This document shows, in pieces, positions 16,821 to 24,918 of a DNA stretch of 64,000 nt; the stretch's first letter is position 1, and each line of letters begins with the position of its first letter. The position numbers were made by a program, and so were the translations under genes. The notes beneath the pieces are model-generated. The model was not told the origin of the DNA. It made no database searches and saw nothing but the letters and a program-made list of their open reading frames with translations. The stretch covers positions 806,001 to 870,000 of the forward strand of contig CAVWGP010000011.1 of assembly GCA_963754645.1 (NCBI GenBank). Reading direction: 5' to 3'. This DNA comes from CAVWGP01 sp963754645 (GTDB lineage: Bacteria > Pseudomonadota > Alphaproteobacteria > Bin65).

Positions 16821-17864
16821 ATGCGCATCGCGGCGTTGATTTTCGACAAGATCACGGTTCTCGACATCGTCGGCCCGATGGAGGCGATGAGCTGGCTGCC
16901 CGGCTCCGACATTCTCTGGGTCGGCAAGCGGCGCGGCGCGATGCGCGCGGCGCCCACCGGGCTTTCGTTGAGCGCCGATCTCGCGCTCGACGAGGTCGCC
17001 TCGGCCGATGTGCTCGTGATTCCCGGCGGGCCGGGCGTGCGCCTGCTGCTCAAGGACGAGGCCGTGCTCGATTGGGTGCGCCGGATTCACGCCACGACGA
17101 AATGGACCGCCAGCGTGTGCACCGGCTCGCTGCTGCTCGGCGCCGCCGGATTGCTCAAGGGCCTCGACGCCACGACGCATTGGAACTCGGTGCCGGCGCT
17201 CGAATCCTTCGGCGCCAAATATCGCGAAGAGCGCGTCGTGCCGCGCGGCAAGATCGTGACCTCGGCCGGCGTCTCCTCCGGCATCGACATGGCGCTGTGG
17301 CTGATCGGCCGGGAAGCCGGCGACGAGGCGGCTGAGGCGGCGCAGCTCTGCATCGAATACGATCCGCAGCCGCCCTATCACATGGGCGCGCCGTCGAAAG
17401 CCAGCGCCGCGGTGCTCGAGCGCGCCCGCCGCGACGTGAAAGACATCGTCGGCAAAGCGCTCGCGGCGCCGGCGACGGCCGACCAAACCAAAGCGCCGCG
17501 CTATTGGGTCGTTGGCGGCGAATATCGCGATTCGAAATTCGCCGAGCTGCTGCCGGGCAAATCCATGGAGCGTCACGGCCCCTTCGCCAGCCGCGAGGAG
17601 GCGCGCGCCAAATGGGCCGCCCTCGCCATGGCCACGGTCGACAACGCGCTCGCCCGTTACAACATCGAAAAAGAAGACCACGCCGAATACTGGGTCGTCG
17701 GCGGCCGCTATGCCGATGCCTCGTTCACCCGCATGGCCCATGGCGGCACCGAGGAACAGCTCGGGCCCTTCGCGACCGAAACCGAGGCGGTCGATCTGTG
17801 GCGCAAGAAGGCCTGGGAAACGGTCGACGACGCACTTGCACAATACCGGGTCGAGCGCGCCTGA
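16821..17864 (+). CDS. DJ-1/PfpI domain fused to two tandem DUF4170 domains
   Basis: The protein has 347 residues. Residues 1-190 are a DJ-1/PfpI (class I glutamine amidotransferase-like) domain, with the nucleophile in 'SVCTGSLLLGAAGLL' and the typical 'DIVGPMEAM' start and 'VIPGGPGV' elbow. It is closest in pattern to isonitrile hydratase (InhA)-like and AraC-associated members. Residues about 215-275 and 285-345 are two copies of DUF4170 ('YWVVGGEYRDSKF' and 'YWVVGGRYADASF', each ending in a 'TVD(N/D)AL..Y' helix). DUF4170 is normally a short stand-alone alphaproteobacterial protein. AGAGG lies ahead of the start. It begins 9 bases after the oxygenase gene, so the two probably share a transcript. 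Confidence 0.85.
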   Translation: MRIAALIFDKITVLDIVGPMEAMSWLPGSDILWVGKRRGAMRAAPTGLSLSADLALDEVASADVLVIPGGPGVRLLLKDEAVLDWVRRIHATTKWTASVCTGSLLLGAAGLLKGLDATTHWNSVPALESFGAKYREERVVPRGKIVTSAGVSSGIDMALWLIGREAGDEAAEAAQLCIEYDPQPPYHMGAPSKASAAVLERARRDVKDIVGKALAAPATADQTKAPRYWVVGGEYRDSKFAELLPGKSMERHGPFASREEARAKWAALAMATVDNALARYNIEKEDHAEYWVVGGRYADASFTRMAHGGTEEQLGPFATETEAVDLWRKKAWETVDDALAQYRVERA

Positions 17865-17875
17865 GGCGAAAAACC

Positions 17876-18089
17876 CAATGATTCCCGAAGATGCTCATTT
17901 GTATGTGTTGGGAAAAACCGGACCGATGATCATCTTCGGCATTTTTCGCAAGAGATTGCGGTGTTAGGTTATCGGCCTACTGTATATTGAGAGATCGCCC
18001 GAGAAAAAAATTCAATGATTCCCGAAGATGATCATTTTTGGCGATGATCACCTTCGGGCCAAATGAGCAGGCGATGATCACCTTCGGCG
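17876..18089. repeat. Repeat B cluster: CCGAAG...GATGATC palindromic units
   Basis: This contains a long unit (17876-17940) with CCCAATGATTCCCGAAGATG, GTTGGGAAAAAC and GATGATCATCTTCGGC; a second unit (18014-18058) with CCCGAAGATGATCATT facing GATGATCACCTTCGG; and a half unit (18070-18089). The arms are mutually inverted, so each unit can fold. The long unit is closely matched by 57674-57740. It lies between the DJ-1 fusion and the M48 protease gene, which converge. Confidence 0.75.
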
Positions 18090-18141
18090 CCGGTCGCGAT
18101 TTGTGCGGTTGCGAAGGCTGGAGGCGAGGAAAGTAAAGTAA

Positions 18142-18253
18142 GGTTCGCCACAGAGGCACGGAGGCACGGAGAAGGTCACGGAGGAGTTTATTGGCGCGCG
18201 CCGCGCGCATTCCCCTCCTTCTTCTCTGTGCCTCCGTGCCTCTGTGGTGAACC
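18142..18253. repeat. Long inverted repeat (CCACAGAGGCACGGAG type)
   Basis: The arms at 18142-18172 and 18223-18253 pair over about 31 bases with one mismatch (GGTTCGCCACAGAGG versus CCTCTGTGGTGAACC) around a 50-base centre. It lies between two convergent genes and can act as a bidirectional 3' structure. Confidence 0.8.
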
Positions 18254-18314
18254 AATATTTCCTCTCAGCGGCCCTCGGCATGCCGCGCGGCAACAGCAGT
18301 GATGGCGCCCGCCC

Positions 18315-19331
18315 TCACCCGCGCAGGCTCATCAGGCGCTTGATGCGCGAGCTCGTTGCCGGGTGGGTCGAGAGCAGGGCGCTGGCCTTTTCCCGATAAT
18401 TGCGCAGCGGGTTGACGATGAAGACGTGCTGCACCGCGCTGCTCACCGTCAGGCGCTCCTTGCAATCCTGAATTTTGCCGAGGGCGCGGATCAGCGGATC
18501 GGCGCTGCCGGCGAGATAGGCGCCGCCCGCGTCGGCAGCGTATTCGCGCTCGCGGGAAATCGCGATCTGTACGAGTTGGGCCATCAGCGGCGCGATCACC
18601 AGCACCAGGGCGAGGATGGCGAGGGCGATCAGCGCGGCGCCGCCGCCATCTTTGCTTTTCGAGCGCGAGCTGGACGAACTCGACGAACGGCCGCTGCCCA
18701 AATTGCGCAGCACGCCGAAGCTCACATCGCGCAGCATGACGGTGAAGCCGACGGCGATGGCGACGATATCGGCATAGACCACGTCGCGGTTGACGAGATG
18801 CGTCATTTCGTGGCCGAGCACGGCTTCGAGCTCGTCGGGCGCCAATTGCTCGACCAAGCCCGCGGTGACGCCGATCGTGCCATGCAGCGAGTCGCGGCCG
18901 GCGGCGAAGGCGTTGAGCGCCGGGCTGTCGATCACGACGAGGCGCGGCTTGGCCTCGCCGGCGGCGCGGGCGACGCGGTCCAGCGCGGCGTGCAGGCTGG
19001 GCATTTCGTCCTCATGCACTTCGCGCCCGTGCACCCAGCGGGCGATGATCGAATTGCCGAACACCAGCGCGCGGCCGCACATCGCCGCGCCGAACAGCAA
19101 GAAAGCGAGCGCGCCGGCGACGCCCCAATTCGAATACCAGAACAAGCCCGGCCGGTGACCGCGCGTCGAAACCTCGTTCGCCCAAACCACGTCGGCCGCC
19201 CAGCCCGCCGTGTAGCCGACCACGCCGCCGATCAGCGTCAGCACCGTCGCGAGCACGATCGACGCCGTCCAATTGCGCCGCAGCGCCGCCGCGACGGCGG
19301 ATTTATCGAGAGCGCCGGAATTCGCCTGCAT
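18315..19331 (-). CDS. M48 family (HtpX-like) membrane zinc metalloprotease
   Basis: The protein has 338 residues. Two N-terminal membrane segments lie at about residues 25-50 and 68-90. The zinc motif is in 'LGHEMTHLVNRD' (HExxH), and further membrane segments follow the active site. A low-complexity serine run 'GRSSSSSSSRSKSKDGGG' precedes the last hydrophobic pair, and 'EREYAADAGGAYL' holds the third zinc ligand Glu. HtpX-type proteases degrade misfolded inner-membrane proteins. The usual HtpX is about 290 residues and lacks the Ser linker, so this is an M48B relative with an insertion. lemA, often adjacent, is not present. Confidence 0.85.
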   Translation of the reverse strand: MQANSGALDKSAVAAALRRNWTASIVLATVLTLIGGVVGYTAGWAADVVWANEVSTRGHRPGLFWYSNWGVAGALAFLLFGAAMCGRALVFGNSIIARWVHGREVHEDEMPSLHAALDRVARAAGEAKPRLVVIDSPALNAFAAGRDSLHGTIGVTAGLVEQLAPDELEAVLGHEMTHLVNRDVVYADIVAIAVGFTVMLRDVSFGVLRNLGSGRSSSSSSSRSKSKDGGGAALIALAILALVLVIAPLMAQLVQIAISREREYAADAGGAYLAGSADPLIRALGKIQDCKERLTVSSAVQHVFIVNPLRNYREKASALLSTHPATSSRIKRLMSLRG

Positions 19332-19728
19332 CGAGTTGAATTATCCAAGATCGAGTCGGCGTATGGTAGCAGCCGGCGGGTAAGATTGTCGTTAATCCAT
19401 TGGCGGCGGAGGAAGGGAGTAAGGCAAGATTTCAACGCAATGCGTGCCATCCAAACGGCCCCAAGAAAGTGACCGATGCTCGCGGCGTCGAGGCGCACCG
19501 CGTCCGACGCTGCCGCCTATGGCGGTCCGCGTCGGCATGCGCCCGGTTCATGCAGGGCGCGAAACGCCGCGATGAGCATTCCAGTCACGCGCAGACGAAC
19601 GCCAATACGGTTTGGAATTGATTCTACTCCGCGCCCGAATTCGACGGACAGCGAACGGATTAAGCGCCCGGATCGGCGTCGCTGCCGATCCGGGCGCATT
19701 GTCTTCGTAGCCTGTTACTTGATAATCG
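19332..19728. other. Intergenic region of about 400 bases between two minus-strand genes
   Basis: No credible gene is seen here. The small frames present lack family features or a ribosome binding site. The only clear element is the perfect hairpin at 19664-19697, listed separately. Confidence 0.5.
19664..19697 (-). terminator. Perfect 14-bp hairpin, likely 3' end of the secreted-protein gene
   Basis: GCGCCCGGATCGGC and its exact reverse complement flank a 6-base loop. It lies 31 bases after the stop of the minus-strand gene at 19729-20166. On that strand the hairpin is followed by TTAATCC, a weak T tract, so it is a probable but not classical intrinsic terminator. Confidence 0.6.
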
Positions 19729-20166
19729 CTACTTGCCGTTGGCAACCCGGAAGAAGCCGTTGCCCTCGTTGTTCACGGTCACCCGGAACGTGCCGCCGGA
19801 TTTGATCTTGTTGACCAAGAAGGCGGCGACGCCCGGCGCGCTCTTGAGGTGGCAGCCGTTCTGGCCGCAGATGACCTGGAAGTTGCCGTCATCGATGCGG
19901 ATGTAGAGCTGGCTCGGCTCGGCGCCGTTGACCGGGCGATCGACCCAGACGCATTCGCCCGGCGCAGGGGCGTTGGCCGACTGGCCCTTCCGGAACGCAA
20001 TGGTGACGGCCATGCCGCCGCCGTTCTTGTGGAAATTGGCCGCCATGCCGCCGCCTGCGCGGCAGATGAGGTTGAAGCCGCCCGTGGCCGGCGCGGCCGA
20101 AGCCGTTGCCGGGATCGCCGCGGCCATGCTGAGGACCAGGGCGGTGATGAGAGATGCGCGTTTCAT
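19729..20166 (-). CDS. Secreted hypothetical protein with four cysteines
   Basis: The protein has 145 residues from the ATG at 20166, with AAAGGAA upstream; the longer frame adds 21 residues lacking a signal-like charge pattern. Residues 1-25 form a Sec signal peptide ending 'ATASAAP'. The mature part has Cys in 'NLICRAGGG', 'GECVWVDRP', and 'VICGQNGCHLK', so two disulphides are plausible. It is rich in Gly and small residues near its start. I do not recognise a family. It appears monocistronic, with a hairpin just after the stop. Confidence 0.75.
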   Translation of the reverse strand: MKRASLITALVLSMAAAIPATASAAPATGGFNLICRAGGGMAANFHKNGGGMAVTIAFRKGQSANAPAPGECVWVDRPVNGAEPSQLYIRIDDGNFQVICGQNGCHLKSAPGVAAFLVNKIKSGGTFRVTVNNEGNGFFRVANGK

Positions 20167-20863
20167 TGTTCGATTCCTTTGAAATGTGGGTTGAGATTTG
20201 TGGATTGGTTGCTTGTTGGTTAGACGCAATCACCGGCTGGTCATTTCGTCGTGATCGAGAATTTACCAAAGCGTGGTTGTATCGGCGCTGAATGCGCGGT
20301 TCAGTCGCCGTTCATCGCGTCGGCCGCGCGCCAATGTGCGGCCCGGCGAGCGGCGTGCGGTTCCGCGATCGACCCAGCACCGTCAGCCCGAGATCGCCGA
20401 TGTGCATGGACCCCGGCTTTCTCCGCTATCGGATTCGCGCATCTTTCGACGCAATTTTTCTTGCGTTTCCCAGTGGCGTCATCCCGAGCGTGCCGCCGCC
20501 GAAGGCGGTGGACGTTGAAGGACGTCGGGCGGACGAGCGCCTTGCCGTCAAGCGAGATTTGTCCAGTCCGGTCGAGGTCCCTCCACGACGCGCCCCTGGC
20601 GCTTCGGTCGGGATGACGGGCGTGTGAACATAATTTCGATGCCTCGAAATGTGCGAATCCGATAGCGGTTTTCACCGGGGTGACAGGACCGCGCACGGAC
20701 CGACCATCCAACCGGCGCCCGCCGCGCCGTTGCCCGATCCCCGGTGGCCCGCTAGCATGCGCGCCGGATCGGCGGCGGGACGGTCTGCGCCGCCTCCGCG
20801 ACCGGAGACCGGGCGAATGGCCGGCTGCCGGTAAACAATATCGAACCATGTCGGAGAGCGGCA
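20167..20863. other. Intergenic region of about 700 bases
   Basis: No credible gene is seen. Most of it is the dispersed repeat A copy at 20423-20668. The rest has no family-like frame or recognisable RNA. It separates a minus-strand secreted-protein gene from a plus-strand binding-protein gene and so must hold both promoters. Confidence 0.5.
20423..20668 (+). repeat. Dispersed repeat A, copy 2, with outer inverted arms
   Basis: The outer arms CCGCTATCGGATTCGCGCA (20423-20441) and 20650-20668 pair with one mismatch, which gives this copy the form of a small miniature-inverted-repeat element of 246 bases. Inside are blocks shared with copies 1 and 3: GTCATCCCGAGCG, CCGCCGAAGGCGG, GGACGAGCGCCTTGCCGTCA, GTCCGGTCGAGGTCCCTCCA and TCGGGATGAC. 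GTCATCCCGA and TCGGGATGAC are themselves inverted. Confidence 0.8.
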
Positions 20864-21952
20864 ATGATTGAAGAACCAAGCCGGACGCGCGCGATCGATG
20901 TCACGTCGACGCTGCGGGTCATTCCGCGCGCGGCGCGATGGTTCGCGGCGCTCGCACTCGCGCTGGCGGCTGCTGGCTTTGCCGCCGCCCCCGGGCTGGC
21001 GCAGGGCGAAACCGTGCGCATTGCGTTCAACCCGCAGACTTACGCCTTTCTGCCGATCTTCGTCGCGATCGAGAAAGGCCTGTTCAAGGAGCAAGGCCTC
21101 GATGTGCGGCCCACGACGCATACCGGCTCGGCGCTGACGCAGCTGCCGATGCTGGCGCGGGGCGATCTCGATATCGCGCCGATGGTCGCCGGCCCGGCCT
21201 TCTTCAATCAATTCGCCGAGGGCTTCGGCGTCAAGCTGTTCGCGTCATTGACCGAAAGCAAAACGGGCTGGCACGACACGACGTGGCTCCTGGTGCGCAA
21301 GGATGTTTGGGACACGGGCGCGCTCAAGTCCTTCGCCGATCTCAAGGGCCGCACGATCGAGCTGGGGCCGAAGGGGTCGCCGATTTACCTCACCGTCACC
21401 CAGGCGCTGCAGCAGGGCGGCCTGACGACAAAGGACGTTGTGGCGAGCGACCGGTTGCGCGCGCTCACCGACGCATTGCCGCTGTTTCGCAACAAGGTCG
21501 TCGAGGTTCTCGCCCTGGCCGAGCCGATCGCGGGCCGGCTGGTGGGCGAAGGCTTGGCGGTGCGCTGGAAGCCTTCGCACGAGGTGATGCCGTGGTTCCA
21601 GGAAAGCTATCTCGCGGCAACGCCGCGCTTCCTCAGCGAGCGGCGCGACGCGACCAGGCGTTTCACGATCGCGATCCTGAAGGCCAATCAGATCGTCACG
21701 GCGGCGAACGGAAAATGGACGCCGGAACTCGCGGCGATCTCGGCGAAGTATGCGGGATTGACGGAGGCGCAAGTGCTGGAAATTCCCGGGCCGCAACATG
21801 TCGGGCAGATGGGGCGCATCAACGCCCAATCGCTCGAACGCCTGCAGGAAATCTGGATCGCCGAGGGTTTGACCAAGGTCAAGACGCCGCTGTCGGACTT
21901 GGTCGAAACCACGATCGCGGCCGAAGCCCGCAAGGCGCTCGGGATCGAATAG
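20864..21952 (+). CDS. ABC transporter substrate-binding protein, NMT1/SsuA-like
   Basis: The protein has 362 residues. It has a long N-terminus with a hydrophobic signal segment ('AALALALAAAGFAAAPGLAQ'). It is followed by 'VRIAFNPQTYAFLPIFVAIE' and 'KGLFKEQGLDVRP', the standard opening of NMT1/THI5-like periplasmic binding proteins (nitrate, sulfonate, pyrimidine or thiamine precursor transport). GGAGAG lies before the ATG. No permease or ATPase gene is next to it, so it is an orphan component in this window. The ligand is unknown. Confidence 0.85.
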   Translation: MIEEPSRTRAIDVTSTLRVIPRAARWFAALALALAAAGFAAAPGLAQGETVRIAFNPQTYAFLPIFVAIEKGLFKEQGLDVRPTTHTGSALTQLPMLARGDLDIAPMVAGPAFFNQFAEGFGVKLFASLTESKTGWHDTTWLLVRKDVWDTGALKSFADLKGRTIELGPKGSPIYLTVTQALQQGGLTTKDVVASDRLRALTDALPLFRNKVVEVLALAEPIAGRLVGEGLAVRWKPSHEVMPWFQESYLAATPRFLSERRDATRRFTIAILKANQIVTAANGKWTPELAAISAKYAGLTEAQVLEIPGPQHVGQMGRINAQSLERLQEIWIAEGLTKVKTPLSDLVETTIAAEARKALGIE

Positions 21953-22109
21953 CGGGCGCCTCGGAGCGAATCGACACGAAGTTCGATTGCCATTTGTCCG
22001 TGGCGGCGGGTCTCCGACCCGCCTTCGTTCCGTCCGGACAATCGATCGCGCCGATGCGGCGCCGCCAGCCGCGTATGGGCGCGGATTAAGGCGTCGGCAT
22101 CGGCCGGCC

Positions 22110-23075
22110 TCAAGGCGCGCGCGCGGCGAGGTCGGCGAAAAGCCCGGCGGCGAGGATCCAGCCGAACAGGCGGTTCGATTTGAACTTGGCCAGGCAATCG
22201 GCGGGCCGGTCGAGCTGGACTTTCAAAACCTGCCATGCCAATTGCGCGGCGCCCACCGCCAGCGCCGCGTGGAACAACGGCCCGAGACCGTCGGCGATGG
22301 CGGCGGCGGCAAACAGCGCCACGGCGGCGGCGTAAAACCCCGCGAGCCAGGGCCGGGTCTTGCCGCCGAGCTTGAGCGCCGTCGATTTCACGCCGATCAG
22401 CATGTCGTCTTCCTTGTCCTGATGGGCGTAGATCGTGTCGTAGCCGAGGGTCCAGAAAATGCCGGCGAGATAGAGCAAAAGCGGCGGCCAGGACAGCTCG
22501 CCGCGCAACGCCGCCCAGCCGAGCAAGGCGCCCCAATTGAAGGCGAGGCCGAGCACGATCTGCGGCCAATAGGTGATGCGCTTCATCAGCGGATAGGTGA
22601 ACACGACGAGGAGCGACGCGGCGCCGACGACAATCGCGAAGCGGTTGAATTGCAGCAGGATCGCCAAGCCGAGCAGCATTTGCACGACCATGAACGCGAC
22701 GGCCCGGCGCACCGAGACTTGCCCGCTCGGGATCGGCCGCGTGCGCGTGCGCTCGACGCGGGCGTCGAAATCGCGGTCGACGATGTCGTTGAAGGTGCAG
22801 CCGGCGCCGCGCATGATGATCGCGCCGAGGCCGAACAGGGCGTAAATCCAGGCGAGATCGAGCCAGGCGCGCGCCGTGGCCGGCCACGCGCTCAGCGCCC
22901 AGGCGAGGCTCCACCAGCACGGCCACAGCAGCAGCCAGGTGCCGATCGGCCGGTCGAGCCGCATCAGCTTGGCATAGGGCCTGAGCGCCGGCGGCAACAA
23001 TCGATCGACCCAGCCGCGCACCGGCATGTCGGTGCCGGCGATCAGCGCGGTATTGTTTTGCTGGGCGGTGGCCAT
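22110..23075 (-). CDS. ubiA: 4-hydroxybenzoate polyprenyltransferase
   Basis: The protein has 321 residues with about eight membrane segments. The two Asp-rich prenyl-diphosphate sites are 'NDIVDRDFDARVERTR' and 'YAHQDKEDD'. 'TRPIPSG' directly after the first site is diagnostic of the UbiA quinone branch. It attaches the polyprenyl tail to 4-hydroxybenzoate at the inner membrane in ubiquinone synthesis; UbiD, encoded 6 kb away, follows in the pathway. Heme O and chlorophyll synthases share the fold but differ in these motifs. It diverges from rsmE across the GGGAC-repeat region. Confidence 0.93.
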   Translation of the reverse strand: MATAQQNNTALIAGTDMPVRGWVDRLLPPALRPYAKLMRLDRPIGTWLLLWPCWWSLAWALSAWPATARAWLDLAWIYALFGLGAIIMRGAGCTFNDIVDRDFDARVERTRTRPIPSGQVSVRRAVAFMVVQMLLGLAILLQFNRFAIVVGAASLLVVFTYPLMKRITYWPQIVLGLAFNWGALLGWAALRGELSWPPLLLYLAGIFWTLGYDTIYAHQDKEDDMLIGVKSTALKLGGKTRPWLAGFYAAAVALFAAAAIADGLGPLFHAALAVGAAQLAWQVLKVQLDRPADCLAKFKSNRLFGWILAAGLFADLAARAP

Positions 23076-23103
23076 GGGCTAAGTCTAGCGCGAAATGGCG
23101 AGC

Positions 23104-23203
23104 ATGGGACAACAGGGACAGCAGGGACTCCAGGGACATCAGGGACCGCGGCATTCCCGCTTGTCGCTGTCGTCCCTGTTGTCCCTGCAGTCCCTGGAGT
23201 CCC
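23104..23203. repeat. 9-base GGGAC tandem array facing an inverted array
   Basis: Five GGGAC units spaced exactly 9 bases apart (23106-23146, spacers AACA, AGCA, TCCA, ATCA) are followed by four GTCCC units on the opposite strand sense, also with 9-base period (23172-23203). The two arrays can base-pair into a long hairpin with a centre of about 25 bases. It lies in the divergent promoter region between ubiA and rsmE. Confidence 0.85.
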
Positions 23204-23231
23204 AGATGCCCCCAATTTCCCAAACCGCCCG

Positions 23232-23970
23232 ATGACCGTCCGCCTCTTCGTTGCCGGCAGCCTCGCCCAGGGCGCGACGGTGGCGCTCGCGGCCGGGCAG
23301 GCGCATTACCTGCGCAACGTCATGCGCCGCGCGCCGGGCGATGCGGTGCTGGTTTTCAACGGCCGCGACGGCGAATGGCGCGCCACGATCCGCGATCTTG
23401 GCAAGAAAGGGCGGCGTGCTCGAGGCCGGCGAGCGCACGCGGCCGCAACAAGCCGAAGCCGATCTCTGGCTGCTGGCCGCGCCGGTCAAGCGCACGGCGA
23501 TCGATTTCGTCGCCGCCAAGGCGACCGAGCTGGGCGTAGCGCTCATTCAGCCGGTCATCACCCAGCGTACGGTCGTCGAGCGCGTCAATCTCGGGCGCCT
23601 GCAGGCCAATTGCCTCGAAGCCGCCGAGCAATGCCATCGCCTGACCGTGCCCGAAGCGCTTGCCGCCGAGCCGCTGGCGCGCGTGCTCAAGCGCTGGCCG
23701 CGCGAACGCCGCCTCGTGCTGTGCGACGAAACCGGCGCCGGCGGCCCGATCGCGGCGGCGCTGGAACGCGAGCGCGCGCACATGCCCGAGCCCTGGGCGA
23801 TCCTGATCGGCCCCGAAGGCGGCTTCGCGCCCGCCGAGCTCGCCGAGCTGCGCCGCCTGCCGTCGCTCGTGCCGGTCGCGCTCGGTTCGCGCCTGCTGCG
23901 CGCCGACACCGCCGCGCTCGCCGCGCTCGCCGTGTGGCAGGCCGTGCTCGGCGAATGGCGCGCCAGTTAG
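23232..23970 (+). pseudogene. rsmE: 16S rRNA m3U1498 methyltransferase, frame interrupted by +1 G
   Basis: From ATG 23232 the first frame reads 'MTVRLFVAGSLAQG...HYLRNVMR', the RsmE N-terminal PUA-like domain. After 'DLGKKG' the remainder is in the next frame: 'KRTAIDFVAAKATELGV', then 'LIGPEGGFAPAELAEL' and 'LGSRLLRADTAALAAL', the SPOUT-knot SAM site. The switch is at GGG 23409-23411, where dropping one G gives a continuous protein of about 245 residues. RsmE methylates U1498 of 16S rRNA. All motifs are intact, so this is probably a consensus error. Its end is 3 bases before the end of convergent xerC. Confidence 0.85.
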
Positions 23971-24918
23971 GCCTTCGCCCGGGGATGCGCCTTGTCGTAG
24001 ACCTCGAGCAATTTCGCGCGGTCGACCGCGGTGTAGCGCTGGGTCGTCGACAGCGAGGCATGGCCGAGCAATTCCTGGATCGAGCGCAGGTCGCCGCCGT
24101 TCGCCAGCAGGTGCGTGGCGAAAGAGTGGCGCAGCGCGTGCGGCGTCGCGGTCTCGGGCAGGCCGAGATCGACGCGCAAGGTGGCGATCAGGCGCTGCGC
24201 GATGCGCGGGTTGAGCGGCCCGCCGCGCACGCCGACGAAGAGCGGCGCGGTGCCGGGCAGCGCGAACGGACAGGCGCCGAGATAGTCCGCGATCGCCGCG
24301 ACGACGATGGGCAGCATCGGCACCATGCGCTGCTTGCGGCCCTTGCCGGTGACGACGAGGCTGTCGCCTCTGGGCGCCTGGGCGCGCGTCAGGCTCAGCG
24401 CCTCGGCGATGCGCAGGCCGCCGCCGTAGAGCAGGGTCAGCAACGCCGCGTCGCGCTTGGCAACCCAGGGTTGCGTGGCTTCGTCCGCCGCCGCTTCGAG
24501 GAGCTTGCCGGCTTCCGGCGCGGTCAGCGGCTTGGGCAGCGTGCGCGGCAGTTTCGGAGTCTTGACCGCGTCGATGGCGCTATTCGCGGCGAGGCCGGCG
24601 CGCTGCAAATGGCGGAACAGGCCGCGCAGCGACGACAGCGCCCGCGCCGACGAGCTTTTCGCCAGGTCGCGATTGGCGCGCGCCGCGAGCCAGCCGCGAA
24701 AATCCGCCGCGCGCAGCGCCGCGAGATCGCCCACGCCCGGCGCGCCGCCGAGATGGTGCGACAGGAAGGCGAAAAAATCACCAAGGTCGCGGCGGTAAGC
24801 GGCGAGGGTGTGCGGCGAAAAGCGTTTTTCGGTTTCGAGCTTGCGCAGCCATATCCGCCGCCGCCGCGGCCAAGCCGGGCTCGGCTTGCGCGAAACCTAG
24901 TCCGGCAGGTCGAGCCAT
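23967..24918 (-). pseudogene. xerC: Tyrosine recombinase XerC, frame interrupted near its N-terminus
   Basis: The catalytic domain is clear: Arg in 'YGGGLRIAEAL', Lys region 'VTGKGRKQRMVP', 'HALRHSFATHLL' (HxxR), the later His in 'LGHASLSTTQRYT' and its Tyr. The N-terminal SAM-like domain 'LETEKRFSPHTLAAYRRDLG' extends upstream of the GTG at 24734, but that frame has no start. Removing A24852 joins it to a frame beginning at ATG 24918 ('MARPAGLGFAQAEPG...AAAAD'), giving about 316 residues, the normal XerC length. That start overlaps the upstream DUF484 gene by 22 bases. XerC with XerD resolves chromosome dimers at dif. The DUF484-xerC pair is common in proteobacteria. Confidence 0.8.

Noticed and set aside
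20301..20879. A 192-residue minus-strand frame in the 20.3-20.9 kb intergenic region
   Set aside because: It consists largely of repeat A translated; the other repeat copies are not open in this frame.
23101..23212. Collagen-like coding repeat (frames read as G-Q-Q-G or G-T-x)
   Set aside because: The frames lack a start with ribosome site, lie between divergent genes and encode repeats on both strands only because the DNA array is palindromic.
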